Shown one piece after another: positions 1 to 7,796 of a DNA stretch of 24,621 nucleotides; position 1 is the stretch's first letter; each line of letters begins with the position of its first letter. This DNA is from RGEC01 sp044371405 (GTDB lineage Bacteria; Bacteroidota; Bacteroidia; NS11-12g; UBA955): contig JBILTS010000019.1 of the NCBI GenBank assembly GCA_044371405.1, positions 1 to 24,621 of the forward strand, read 5' to 3'. Both the position numbers and the translations under genes were made by a program. The notes under the pieces were generated by a model that saw only the letters and a program-made list of their open reading frames with translations, was not told the origin of the DNA and did no database searches.

Positions 1-1386
1 CGACATTTGAAATTCCTCAGTGGTGAGACCCTCTCCCTCCACATCCAGTTGAAAAGCAAACACCCCCATTTTTTCCGGGACTGACAACAAACTGCCTAAA
101 TTCAGACCTGCTGAAGAGAACTGACCTGCAAACAATGCCTTATCCAGTCCGTCTTCAAAATTCATAAAACCATTGGCGCCAATATTGCCGATTTCGGACT
201 GTAAATCTCCCTGAATACTAAAATCCAGTAATTGGCCTGTGAAATTCCCCTTGTAACTTATTTTGCCTGCCTTTGAAATGATTTCAGGCAAATCCACACC
301 GGTGATAAGTCGCTCCAGATCTGATGCATCAGTTTGTAGCGATTCAACATCAAATTCACAATACATGGTGCGCCAGTCTGGCAAACCGTCAAAAAACAAA
401 TTCCCTTTAAAATAGGTTCCGCCGGCAGCCCTAACAATCGCTTTGTTTAATGTAAGACGGTCAAATGTGCCTGAAATGTCTGTTGAAACTTTTAAAAACT
501 CATGATGCCCTTCGAGCGTTTCATCAAAAATAGATATTTCGTCGAGGCATATACTGCTATTTTGCAAGCGGCCTGTCCATTTGGTATTTGAAACAAATTC
601 ATCAAGATATTTGTAGCCAGGATAGTCAAAATGCAAATCTCCTTTTAGATAGGAACAAGGCATTTTAATGCTAAGGTTGTCGAAATCCATGCCTTTGTAA
701 TGAATATTACATATAGCATTAAAGGCGTCTATTTGCAGGCCGCTGCGCTCTTTGGTTTTTAGATTAATTGCCGTGAAATGCAGGGAATCATCAATCAGCC
801 AAAAATCGCGGCAGTCGCCTGCAATTTGGTTGAATTCCAGATGGTACTCATCAATTAAACCCGGAACGGAAGTTTCATGTCTTTCATCAAAATAATGGAA
901 ACGGGTATCTTTGAGTCTTGCATTTCCAAAATACACGGCCCATGGTTTGGATGGCTTTTTGTTCTTTTTTGGTGGCCCGTTGATGAAGTCTATCAAAAAA
1001 TCAATGTTTTGCCCTTTAACCCCCTTGTGATGCCCAACACGAATATATCCACCGGTAATTTCACCATCTATAAATTCAATCTTCTTTTTAAAGCGGTCCC
1101 ATTTTCTAAGGTTGAAATTTAATACCCGGATAAATATCATGCTATCGCCTTGCTGATCGCTAATATAAATACCCTCAGCATGCAGGTTTTGCACAAGATC
1201 AAACTCCAGTGATTTAATGGAAACCGAGCAGCCCAGCTGCTTTTCCAGATATTGGGCAGCACGATTGGCGAGATAGGTTTGAACAGCTCGGCTTCGCAGC
1301 AAGATACCCATCAGTCCTGCACATAAAAGCAAAAACAGTAGAAACCTGAGTATAAACTTGCGTAATTTTGCCCGTCGCTTTTTCAA
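1..1386 (-). CDS. TamB/AsmA-like envelope protein, N-terminal part (cut by window edge)
   Basis: Reading the minus strand from 1386 to 1 gives 462 uninterrupted codons, and the gene continues beyond the left edge. The N-terminus is strongly basic (KKRRAKLRK) and is followed by a hydrophobic segment at about residues 12-28, a signal anchor. Next comes the pattern typical of Bacteroidota TamB-domain proteins: 'AVQTYLANRAAQYLEKQLG', then 'SIKSLEFDL' and short beta-strand-rich repeats of the AsmA/DUF3971 kind. Family members are usually about 1,400-1,700 residues, inner-membrane anchored, span the periplasm and are linked to outer-membrane protein or lipid transport. The only reasonable in-frame start is TTG at 1386; the first ATG (1311) would remove the membrane anchor, and an in-frame stop lies a short way upstream. 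It is divergent from tsaD with 46 nt between starts. The family call is strong; the substrate is unknown. Confidence 0.85.
   Translation of the reverse strand, partial: MKKRRAKLRKFILRFLLFLLLCAGLMGILLRSRAVQTYLANRAAQYLEKQLGCSVSIKSLEFDLVQNLHAEGIYISDQQGDSMIFIRVLNFNLRKWDRFKKKIEFIDGEITGGYIRVGHHKGVKGQNIDFLIDFINGPPKKNKKPSKPWAVYFGNARLKDTRFHYFDERHETSVPGLIDEYHLEFNQIAGDCRDFWLIDDSLHFTAINLKTKERSGLQIDAFNAICNIHYKGMDFDNLSIKMPCSYLKGDLHFDYPGYKYLDEFVSNTKWTGRLQNSSICLDEISIFDETLEGHHEFLKVSTDISGTFDRLTLNKAIVRAAGGTYFKGNLFFDGLPDWRTMYCEFDVESLQTDASDLERLITGVDLPEIISKAGKISYKGNFTGQLLDFSIQGDLQSEIGNIGANGFMNFEDGLDKALFAGQFSSAGLNLGSLLSVPEKMGVFAFQLDVEGEGLTTEEFQMS
1363..1370 (+). promoter_or_regulatory. Possible -7 box (TAATTTTG) for tsaD
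   Basis: TAATTTTG matches the Bacteroidota sigma-ABfA -7 consensus TAnnTTTG exactly and lies 62 nt before the tsaD ATG. No good TTG/TTTG -33 element is visible at the expected distance. The box sits inside the first codons of the divergent TamB-like gene, so the two genes would share this DNA. Inference from sequence pattern only. Confidence 0.35.
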
Positions 1387-1432
1387 CCGTTTCGAAATTA
1401 AGGTAGCTAAGGGCGTTCAGTATCCACCAGCC

Positions 1433-2440
1433 ATGCGTTATTCCACTATATTGGGCATAGAAAGCAGTTGTGATGACACCGCTGTAGCTATATGGCACAA
1501 GGGCAAAATCCTTGCCAATATCACCGCAGGTCAGGAAATTCATCGCGAATATGGCGGGGTAGTGCCGGAATTGGCCTCGAGGGCACACCAAAGCAATATC
1601 ATTCCCACGCTTCATAAAGCCCTTTTCTCCGCAAAAATTACGGCAAATGAGATTGATGGTATAGCGGTAACCCAAGGGCCTGGTTTGTTAGGCAGTCTGC
1701 TGGTAGGACTAAATACAGCAAAAGGTCTTGCCATTTCGCTCAATAAACCGATAGTGGGTGTAAACCATCTTCAGGCCCATATTGCCGCATTGTTTATTGA
1801 TGAACCTAATCCTGCTTTCCCATTATTGGTATTGCTGGTCAGCGGCGGACACACCCAACTGGTTCTGGTAAAAAATTTTACAGACATGGAAGTGGTAGGA
1901 ACAACCCTGGATGATGCTGCCGGAGAAGCTTTCGACAAAGCAGCTAAACTCTTGGGGCTACCTTATCCCGGGGGACCACAGATTGAAAAATTTGCAGAAA
2001 ATGGCAATCCGCAACTTTTCTCTTTCCCTAAAGCTTCTGTGCCAGGTTTGAACATGAGTTTTTCAGGTATCAAAACATCCTTGCTGTATTTTCTGCAAAA
2101 AGAAACAGCTAAGACAGCGTCTTTTGCTGCAGATAACCTGTCAGATGTATGTGCTTCCTATCAGCACAGCATTGTGGAATATCTTATTGAAAAAACAAAA
2201 AAGGCAATTAAAATTCACAAACCCGGCACCATTGCATTGGCTGGAGGTGTATCCGCCAATCGACACTTGCGAAATCGCTGGCATTTACTAGCCAAAGATT
2301 CGGGACTTCATTGCCTGGTTCCTAATTTTGAATACTGCACAGACAATGCGGCCATGATTTGCATGGCAGGCCATTTTTTGCTGGAGCGCGGCCAATATCT
2401 TCCTTTAGAAGCATTGCCTTTCTCAAGAAGCAAACCTTGA
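1433..2440 (+). CDS. tsaD: tRNA N6-adenosine threonylcarbamoyltransferase TsaD
   Basis: A 335-residue protein of the Kae1/TsaD ASKHA family. It transfers the threonylcarbamoyl group from TC-AMP to A37 of ANN-decoding tRNAs (t6A), in the cytoplasm, together with TsaB and TsaE. Visible motifs are the N-terminal 'LGIESSCDDTAVAI' (residues 7-20), the metal-binding 'NHLQAH' with H112 and H116, 'SGGHTQLV', 'DDAAGEAFDKAAKLLG', and the nucleotide-binding 'AGGVSANRHLR' and 'CTDNAAMI' near the C-terminus. Length and motif order are normal. The frame is open upstream to an ATG at 1358, but that adds 25 non-conserved residues and crosses the divergent gene; the ATG at 1433 places the conserved core at the usual distance from the N-terminus. 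The Fic gene follows 28 nt downstream on the same strand. Confidence 0.97.
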   Translation: MRYSTILGIESSCDDTAVAIWHKGKILANITAGQEIHREYGGVVPELASRAHQSNIIPTLHKALFSAKITANEIDGIAVTQGPGLLGSLLVGLNTAKGLAISLNKPIVGVNHLQAHIAALFIDEPNPAFPLLVLLVSGGHTQLVLVKNFTDMEVVGTTLDDAAGEAFDKAAKLLGLPYPGGPQIEKFAENGNPQLFSFPKASVPGLNMSFSGIKTSLLYFLQKETAKTASFAADNLSDVCASYQHSIVEYLIEKTKKAIKIHKPGTIALAGGVSANRHLRNRWHLLAKDSGLHCLVPNFEYCTDNAAMICMAGHFLLERGQYLPLEALPFSRSKP

Positions 2441-2451
2441 TATTTTATGGC

Positions 2452-2459
2452 TATATTCG
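2452..2459 (+). promoter_or_regulatory. Weak -7-like box (TATATTCG) before the Fic gene
   Basis: TATATTCG differs from TAnnTTTG at one position and ends 9 nt before the ATG at 2469. The same T-to-C variant occurs before hisS. No -33 element is convincing, so the gene may instead be read through from tsaD. Low confidence. Confidence 0.25.
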
Positions 2460-2468
2460 CCGTATATT

Positions 2469-3551
2469 ATGCGGGGAATAACCTATATATACGAACTATC
2501 TGAATGGCCCGATTTTCAATATAATCACGGAAAAGTTTCCGGGCTGCTGGAACGGGTGAATTTCCTTCAGGGACAACTGCACGGCAGAATGGAGGGTTTT
2601 TCCCCTGAACTCCGTAAACAGGCAATTATTCAGGCAATGACACATGAAACAGTTGCCAGCCATGCCATTGAAGACACGCAATTTGATTACACAGAAATAG
2701 AGTCGGCCATTGCAAGAAGCATGAAAATTCGCATGCAAGGCATGGTAGCCTCGAGTGGCATGGCCAAAGGTGCTGCAGAAGCGATTGTTGCAGGCATCAC
2801 CAATTTCGATAAAAAAATTAGTGCTGACATGATTTGCCAATGGCAATCCAAACTTTATCCAGGGATAACCCCGGTAGGCAGGAATGACTGGCGAAATACC
2901 GGCCTGGAAATCAAAGACATTAAGTCAAAACAAACCCGATTTGCGGCGCCCGCACCTGAATTTTTGCCGCAAGAAATGAAAAAATGGATATCATGGATGA
3001 ATCAGGATCAAAGTCAAGGCAGCGTCATTAAATCGGCAATTTCTCAACTTTGGTTACTCACGCTTCACCCCTTTCCTGATGGTAACGGCCCAATATCAAG
3101 GATAATTTCGCTAATGTTAATTGCCCAATCTGAAAAAGGATTACCTCGTTATTATGCCCCCTCCGCCCATATTTTAAAGGAGAAAGATGCCTATTTTCAA
3201 ATTCTCGAATCCACCCAAAAAGGTAATCTGGATGTAACATCATGGGTAGAATGGTACCTTGGAATTTTAGAAAAATCAATACTAGAATTGAAACTAACCC
3301 AGGCGGTTGTATTGAACAAACAAAAATTGGAAGATAAAATGGCAGCTGTTGGTTTATCGGCCCGACAAAAGTCTGTGTTGCGTAAAATGTCTGCCCTTGA
3401 AAAACCTTATTTCACCAGCCAGGAATGGGCCAGAGAAGCCGGATATTCGACAGATACCGCATTAAGGGAAATTCGGATGTTGCTAAACCTGCGTTTGTTG
3501 CAAAAATTACCCAGAGGAGGCAGGAGTAGTTGTTATAAAATTGTTTTATGA
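2469..3551 (+). CDS. Fic family protein with N-terminal DUF4172 domain and altered Fic motif
   Basis: A 360-residue protein. The N-terminus ('TYIYELSEWPDFQY', residues 5-18) is characteristic of the DUF4172 subgroup of Fic proteins. An inhibitory-helix-like segment 'SHAIED' (64-69) corresponds to the class II (S/T)xxxE(G/N) motif, with Asp in place of Gly/Asn. The Fic core motif is 'HPFPDGNGPISR' (200-211); the canonical form is HPFx(D/E)GNGRxxR, so the first Arg is Pro208 (codon CCA) while His200 and Arg211 are kept. The last 70 residues look like a winged helix ('FTSQEWAREAGYSTDTAL'), suggesting DNA binding or autoregulation. Fic enzymes usually AMPylate target hydroxyls using ATP; the lost Arg normally contacts phosphate, so activity may be changed or absent. 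No antitoxin gene is adjacent, consistent with an internal inhibitory helix. The target is unknown. Confidence 0.88.
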   Translation: MRGITYIYELSEWPDFQYNHGKVSGLLERVNFLQGQLHGRMEGFSPELRKQAIIQAMTHETVASHAIEDTQFDYTEIESAIARSMKIRMQGMVASSGMAKGAAEAIVAGITNFDKKISADMICQWQSKLYPGITPVGRNDWRNTGLEIKDIKSKQTRFAAPAPEFLPQEMKKWISWMNQDQSQGSVIKSAISQLWLLTLHPFPDGNGPISRIISLMLIAQSEKGLPRYYAPSAHILKEKDAYFQILESTQKGNLDVTSWVEWYLGILEKSILELKLTQAVVLNKQKLEDKMAAVGLSARQKSVLRKMSALEKPYFTSQEWAREAGYSTDTALREIRMLLNLRLLQKLPRGGRSSCYKIVL

Positions 3552-3691
3552 GCTATCAAATTGTTAATTTTCAATATTTTAAAACGATCTAATCGGCTTA
3601 GAAACTGACTATTTTACATTCTAATTCAGAGAACACTGGCTCAGCCCGTTTTTTCATACAAAACTGATTATAAAATCTTCATTAAAATCAT

Positions 3692-3699
3692 TATTTTTG
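3692..3699 (+). promoter_or_regulatory. Probable -7 box (TATTTTTG) for the PpiD-like gene
   Basis: TATTTTTG is an exact TAnnTTTG match ending 16 nt before the ATG at 3716, within a 164-bp AT-rich gap (3552-3715) that otherwise shows no gene. A -33 TTG is not obvious at the correct distance. Confidence 0.4.
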
Positions 3700-3715
3700 C
3701 CGTTCTTAAGATATT

Positions 3716-5914
3716 ATGGCTGTAATACAAAAGCTCAGGAATTCAGGTTTGGTGGTGGTAGTAATCATCGCCGCATTGGTGTTGTTTGTAGTGGGAGACA
3801 TTCTCACCGGTAATCGGCTGGGTCTCGGCGATGATCTTCAGGGCGTGGCCGGATCCATTAATGGTAACCAGGTAAAGACAAAAGATTTGGAATCAAAAGC
3901 CCAAAATCTTTTTAATACATTTTTGGAGAGGGCTCAGGAAGGTGAACTCAATGATCCCGAAAATTTCAAAAAAGCCCTTGAACAGGCCTGGTCGCAGGGA
4001 TGGAGTGAAATTCTGCGCAATCAGACCATTGACAAAGAATTGGAATTATCGGGTGTCCGCATTACTGACGAGGACATCAACGATTTGCTGGTAGGACCCA
4101 ATCCACTGGAATATGTGAAAGGAGACCCCAATTTCCAGACTGATGGTCGCTATGACAGAAAGAAAGTAGAAGACCTCTTTAGAAAAAACCGCAAGGATAA
4201 AAACAGGGTTAAGGCCTTAAATACTTACGTAAATAGCATTCGTCAAAGTGAAGGCATGAAACGCTATGGTAATTTTATTGCCAAATGCTTATACAAGCCA
4301 AAATCAGTAAAAAAATACGAATACATTACTGCAAATGCCAGTGTTTCCGGTAAACTGGTTAATATTAATTACAGCACCATTCCTGACAACAGCATAAAAG
4401 TTACTGATGGAGATTTGGAAAGATACCTCGATGAACATCGTGAACTTTACAAGAACAAAGAAGAATTGAGGGACATTCAATATTTGGTATGGAAAATTAC
4501 ACCCAGTTCTGAGGACAGTGCCTACGTTCAAAAACAAGCGCTCGGTGCCATTGCTTCCATGAAAGAGGAAACCAACCCCGATACAGCCGGCGAGGGTGTA
4601 TCTATGTTTGTTTCACGTGGCAGCTTGCCCAAGAGCACGCCAAAAGAAGTATCTGAGATTGTTTGGTCTATGCCCACACTTGCGGTGGCCGGACCTTTCT
4701 ACAAAGATGGCGTATATTCTGTTTACCGTAAAATTGCGGAGAAAAAAGACAGCACTCCATCGGTTAGCGTAGCACACATTCTCATTAAAGTAGGTGAAGC
4801 ACCCAATAAACAGCTGATTGCTGACACTGCCGCTGCCCTTGCCAAAGCCAATGAGCTAGCCGCACAAATAAGAGGCGGAGCCGATATGGCGAAACTGGCC
4901 GCCGATTGGAGTTCAGATCCAGGATCAGCCAGCAATGGTGGCAGTTATGGTTGGGTTGGTAAAGAAACATACAATAATTATGTTCCGTCCTACCGGAATT
5001 TTGCCCTCCGCGCAGTCAAGGGTCAGGTAGAGGTTGTTAAATCAGAATTGGGGCTTCATGTAATGAAGGCACTCGCAGACCCTGATTACACACAAATTAA
5101 ATACGAAGAGCAAAAATTTGAAATCGTAGCAGGTAATAAAACCGTAAAAGAAGTAGATCAGGTAAGCCGCAAATTCAGGAATATGGTAAATGAGGGTGAT
5201 GTTAAAAGCTTCCAAAACGCCATAGATAAAATGGGTTTGAATGTGTTGGTTCAGAAAGATGTCAAATCAGATGTGAGGGCTCTACCCGGAATTGAAGATT
5301 ATTCCGATATCAGAAGTATCCTGGACTGGATGTTTGACTCAAAGCGCAAGAAGAATGATGTATCTGACCGGTTTGCATTCTCAAACCGACATGTTGTGAT
5401 ATTCATGAATTCGGTTAAACACCTTGGATATGCTGAACTTGAAGAAGTTCGTGAAAAAATAGAACCACTCGTAAAAACCGAATTGAAAGCTGCAAAGATT
5501 CGTGAAAAACTGGAAAAGGCCATGGAAAAGGCAAAAACCATTGAAGAATTGGCACAAAAATCCGGTGGTTCACTTATACAGCTTGATGGTGTGCGAATGG
5601 GGCAAGCCATGGCAAACCAGTCCAGCAATGACATGAAGATCGTGGGTGCCCTTTTTGGTGTTGAGCTGAAAAAAATAAGTAAACCCATTGATGGCAATAA
5701 TGGCGTTGCGGTTGCCTTCATAGAAAAACGAGATAAAATTGAGGTTCCAAATGCTGTGTTGACGAACACCAGTTTCCAGTATACTGGAGAAATGCTAATG
5801 AATTTCCTTGGGCAATATGCCTCTAGAAGTGCTGAGATAACTGATTATCGCTATAAGTACACCGAAAGTGCAGAATTAAACGAATTAGGCAATATTATTT
5901 TAAAGCTGAAATAA
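3716..5914 (+). CDS. PpiD/SurA-like membrane-anchored peptidyl-prolyl isomerase
   Basis: A 732-residue protein with a short cytoplasmic N-terminus, one membrane helix ('GLVVVVIIAALVLFVVGDIL', residues 11-30), a SurA-N/PpiD-type chaperone region (about 40-240), one parvulin (PpiC) domain at about 350-452 ('SVAHILIK', 'AADWSSDPGSASNGGSYGWV', 'SELGLHVMKAL'), and a long helical/mixed C-terminal region. This is the usual architecture and length of Bacteroidota 'SurA N-terminal domain' proteins. They act in the periplasm as folding helpers for secreted and outer-membrane proteins; a role in supporting large beta-barrels such as SprA is plausible but only inferred. The gene has its own promoter-like box and is closed by a strong intrinsic terminator directly after the stop codon, so it is probably monocistronic. 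Confidence 0.92.
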   Translation: MAVIQKLRNSGLVVVVIIAALVLFVVGDILTGNRLGLGDDLQGVAGSINGNQVKTKDLESKAQNLFNTFLERAQEGELNDPENFKKALEQAWSQGWSEILRNQTIDKELELSGVRITDEDINDLLVGPNPLEYVKGDPNFQTDGRYDRKKVEDLFRKNRKDKNRVKALNTYVNSIRQSEGMKRYGNFIAKCLYKPKSVKKYEYITANASVSGKLVNINYSTIPDNSIKVTDGDLERYLDEHRELYKNKEELRDIQYLVWKITPSSEDSAYVQKQALGAIASMKEETNPDTAGEGVSMFVSRGSLPKSTPKEVSEIVWSMPTLAVAGPFYKDGVYSVYRKIAEKKDSTPSVSVAHILIKVGEAPNKQLIADTAAALAKANELAAQIRGGADMAKLAADWSSDPGSASNGGSYGWVGKETYNNYVPSYRNFALRAVKGQVEVVKSELGLHVMKALADPDYTQIKYEEQKFEIVAGNKTVKEVDQVSRKFRNMVNEGDVKSFQNAIDKMGLNVLVQKDVKSDVRALPGIEDYSDIRSILDWMFDSKRKKNDVSDRFAFSNRHVVIFMNSVKHLGYAELEEVREKIEPLVKTELKAAKIREKLEKAMEKAKTIEELAQKSGGSLIQLDGVRMGQAMANQSSNDMKIVGALFGVELKKISKPIDGNNGVAVAFIEKRDKIEVPNAVLTNTSFQYTGEMLMNFLGQYASRSAEITDYRYKYTESAELNELGNIILKLK

Positions 5915-5918
5915 TGGC

Positions 5919-5947
5919 AAGCCCCACAGGAATGTGGGGCTTTTTTT
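5919..5947 (+). terminator. Rho-independent terminator after the PpiD-like gene
   Basis: AAGCCCCACA and its complement form a 10-bp stem around a GGAA loop. The 3' arm ends in TT and runs directly into a run of T. It begins 5 nt after the stop codon at 5914, a textbook intrinsic terminator. Confidence 0.92.
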
Positions 5948-5983
5948 ATGATATTTCTTCATGAAAAAGAAATATCTGAATTG

Positions 5984-5991
5984 TATATTGC
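5984..5991 (+). promoter_or_regulatory. Weak -7-like box (TATATTGC) before the isomerase gene
   Basis: It is an imperfect TAnnTTTG match lying between the upstream terminator and the ATG at 6012. Since the terminator ends at 5947, the promoter of the isomerase operon must be near here. The box also argues against the earlier in-frame ATG at 5961. Confidence 0.25.
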
Positions 5992-6011
5992 GAACAGAAA
6001 AACTGGATATT

Positions 6012-6998
6012 ATGTCTGAAATAACACACGAAATTTCACTAGAAAATTTTCATCATCAAATCAACTGGGCTATTAAGAATTATTGCCCCCATGGATTAAG
6101 TTCATCAGCTTTTAGCAATATTGTAATTGGTGGTCTTGGCGGCTCCGGAATTGGCGGCCGCATTGCCAGATTAGCCCTGATTAATGAGTTTCCCATACCC
6201 ATTGAAGTATTTTCTGCTTATAGCTTGCCGGGTTATGTAAATCAAAAAACGCTGGTCATTTTATGTTCGTATAGCGGAAATACAGAGGAAACACTTTCCA
6301 TGTATGCAGAGGCCAAACAAAAAGGTTGCAGCATAATTTGTATTGCCAGCGGAGGAAAAATTATGCAACAGGCACAGGATGACAACATTCCATGCTATCG
6401 CATTGAAACAGGCTATCAGCCACGCATGGCACTTGGATATAGTTTAACTACACTATTGCTGATGTTATCTGAAATCGCAGGCACAGATGCCAAAAATGAG
6501 CTGAGTAAAAGTGCAGATATGCTGATGCAAAACGATGCATTAAAGCAGGAAGCCCGCAAAATTTCTGATTTTTTCAGTTCAACCATTAATGACAAATTTG
6601 TGGTTGTGTGCGATCCGGAATTTGAGGCAGTGGCCATTCGATTTTGTCAGCAAATTCAGGAAAATGCTAAGGGCGAATCTTTTGTAACTGTTCTGCCCGA
6701 AGCCAATCACAATGTTATTGAAAGCTACCATGAGTCGCACAAAACCAATTTTATATTATTAAACAGCGGAGATAATGGGCGTACCAATCTACGTTTTCAG
6801 TTCTTAAAAAAGGTACTTGAAGAGCGAAATAACCGCATTTATTCATTTGCAGAATCAGGGGCAGGCATTCAGCGTTTGTTTGAAGTTATTCATGTGCTGG
6901 ACTGGGTCAGCATTTATGCATCAAACATGCGTAATGCCAATAACATGCGTGTAGATATCATCATGCGCCTCAAGGGATTTCTTGATGCTGCCAAATAA
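6012..6998 (+). CDS. SIS-domain bifunctional phosphoglucose/phosphomannose isomerase family protein
   Basis: A 328-residue double-SIS protein of the archaeal/bacterial PGI/PMI family, which interconverts fructose-6-phosphate with glucose-6-phosphate and mannose-6-phosphate in the cytosol. Motifs seen: glycine-rich 'GGLGGSGIGG' (40-49), phosphosugar-binding 'SYSGNTEET' (86-94), 'PRMALGYSL' (137-144), the family signature 'PEANHN' (229-234) and a C-terminal 'VDIIMRLKGFL' with K321. The frame extends to an ATG at 5961, but that start is only 14 nt past the terminator and its extra residues do not look like the family; 6012 gives a typical length. The hydrolase gene starts 9 nt after the stop, so the two are probably co-transcribed. 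True substrate preference (glucose versus mannose) cannot be read from the sequence. Confidence 0.88.
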   Translation: MSEITHEISLENFHHQINWAIKNYCPHGLSSSAFSNIVIGGLGGSGIGGRIARLALINEFPIPIEVFSAYSLPGYVNQKTLVILCSYSGNTEETLSMYAEAKQKGCSIICIASGGKIMQQAQDDNIPCYRIETGYQPRMALGYSLTTLLLMLSEIAGTDAKNELSKSADMLMQNDALKQEARKISDFFSSTINDKFVVVCDPEFEAVAIRFCQQIQENAKGESFVTVLPEANHNVIESYHESHKTNFILLNSGDNGRTNLRFQFLKKVLEERNNRIYSFAESGAGIQRLFEVIHVLDWVSIYASNMRNANNMRVDIIMRLKGFLDAAK

Positions 6999-7007
6999 CG
7001 AATAAAA

Positions 7008-7796
7008 TTGGCTGGGGGAAACCTTAAAGTTACATTTCTTGGTACAGGAACATCGCAGGGTGTGCCTCCGATTGGATGTACTTCTGATGTATGTCTGAGT
7101 AACAACCCCAAGGATAAAAGACTTCGGAGCAGTGTTCACATTGAAGTCAACGGGGTGAGTATTGTTATTGATGCAGGCCCTGACTTCAGATACCAGATGC
7201 TAAGGGCTGGCATCAGCAGGATAGATGCCTTGCTTTTCACCCATGAACACAGGGACCATACGGCTGGCCTTGATGATATTCGGCCATTCAATTATTTGCA
7301 GGAAGATCACGTTGACGTTTATTGCACGCAGCATGTGCTGAATACATTCAAAAAACAATACCACTACATATTTAGTGAAAAACCCTACCCCGGTATCCCG
7401 CTGATTCGTTTTCACCATATAGAAAACAAACCTTTTGAGGTTCATGGCATTACGATTATCCCTATACTGGTGATGCATTATAAGCTACCGGTCTTGGGAT
7501 TCAGAATAGGCGGTTTCACCTACATTACAGACGCCAATTACATTGCTGAGGAAGAACAGCAGAAAGCAAAGGGGAGCAAGCATCTGGTATTGAATGCCCT
7601 AAGAAAAGAAACGCATATTTCCCATTTCACGTTAGATGAGGCGGTTTTTCAGGCAAAAAAAATTGGGGCAGAATTTACATGGTTTACCCACATGAGCCAT
7701 CAAATTGGTTTACATGATGAGGTAAATGCCGGTCTGTCTGAAAACATGCAGCTGGCATATGACGGACAAACCATCGAGATACCGTTTAGTGTATAA
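7008..7796 (+). CDS. PhnP-like MBL-fold metallo-hydrolase
   Basis: A 262-residue metallo-beta-lactamase-fold protein. The N-terminus reads 'KVTFLGTGTSQGVPPIGC', then 'VC...DKRLRSSV' as in the PhnP group, where the cysteines belong to an accessory zinc site; one of the usual cysteines appears as Ser26. The metal motif is 'THEHRDHTAGLDDIRPF' (H79, H81, D83, H84), with further candidate ligands H157, D175 ('ITDANY') and H228. PhnP itself is a phosphoribosyl cyclic phosphodiesterase, but no phn genes are nearby, so a general cyclic-phosphate or nucleotide phosphodiesterase role is inferred. The start is TTG at 7008: no ATG or GTG precedes the first conserved strand in frame. The gene's last 11 nt overlap the 3' end of porZ on the other strand. 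Confidence 0.87.
   Translation: MAGGNLKVTFLGTGTSQGVPPIGCTSDVCLSNNPKDKRLRSSVHIEVNGVSIVIDAGPDFRYQMLRAGISRIDALLFTHEHRDHTAGLDDIRPFNYLQEDHVDVYCTQHVLNTFKKQYHYIFSEKPYPGIPLIRFHHIENKPFEVHGITIIPILVMHYKLPVLGFRIGGFTYITDANYIAEEEQQKAKGSKHLVLNALRKETHISHFTLDEAVFQAKKIGAEFTWFTHMSHQIGLHDEVNAGLSENMQLAYDGQTIEIPFSV

Noticed and set aside
1358..1432. N-terminal extension of TsaD by 25 residues from an earlier ATG
   Set aside because: The added residues are not family-like, they overlap the divergent TamB-like coding region, and the ATG at 1433 gives the usual distance to the LGIESSCDDT motif.
1214..1675. 153-codon minus-strand frame across tsaD and the TamB-like start
   Set aside because: It is antisense to two well-supported genes, its translation resembles no domain, and it overlaps the TamB-like gene in another frame on the same strand.
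5299..5769. 156-codon minus-strand frame inside the PpiD-like gene
   Set aside because: Its Ser/Phe-rich translation is typical of antisense shadow of a Lys/Glu-rich coding sequence; the sense gene is clear.
5961..6011. Earlier ATG for the PGI/PMI-type gene
   Set aside because: It lies only 14 nt after the intrinsic terminator, leaving little room for a promoter, and the extra 17 residues are not family-like.
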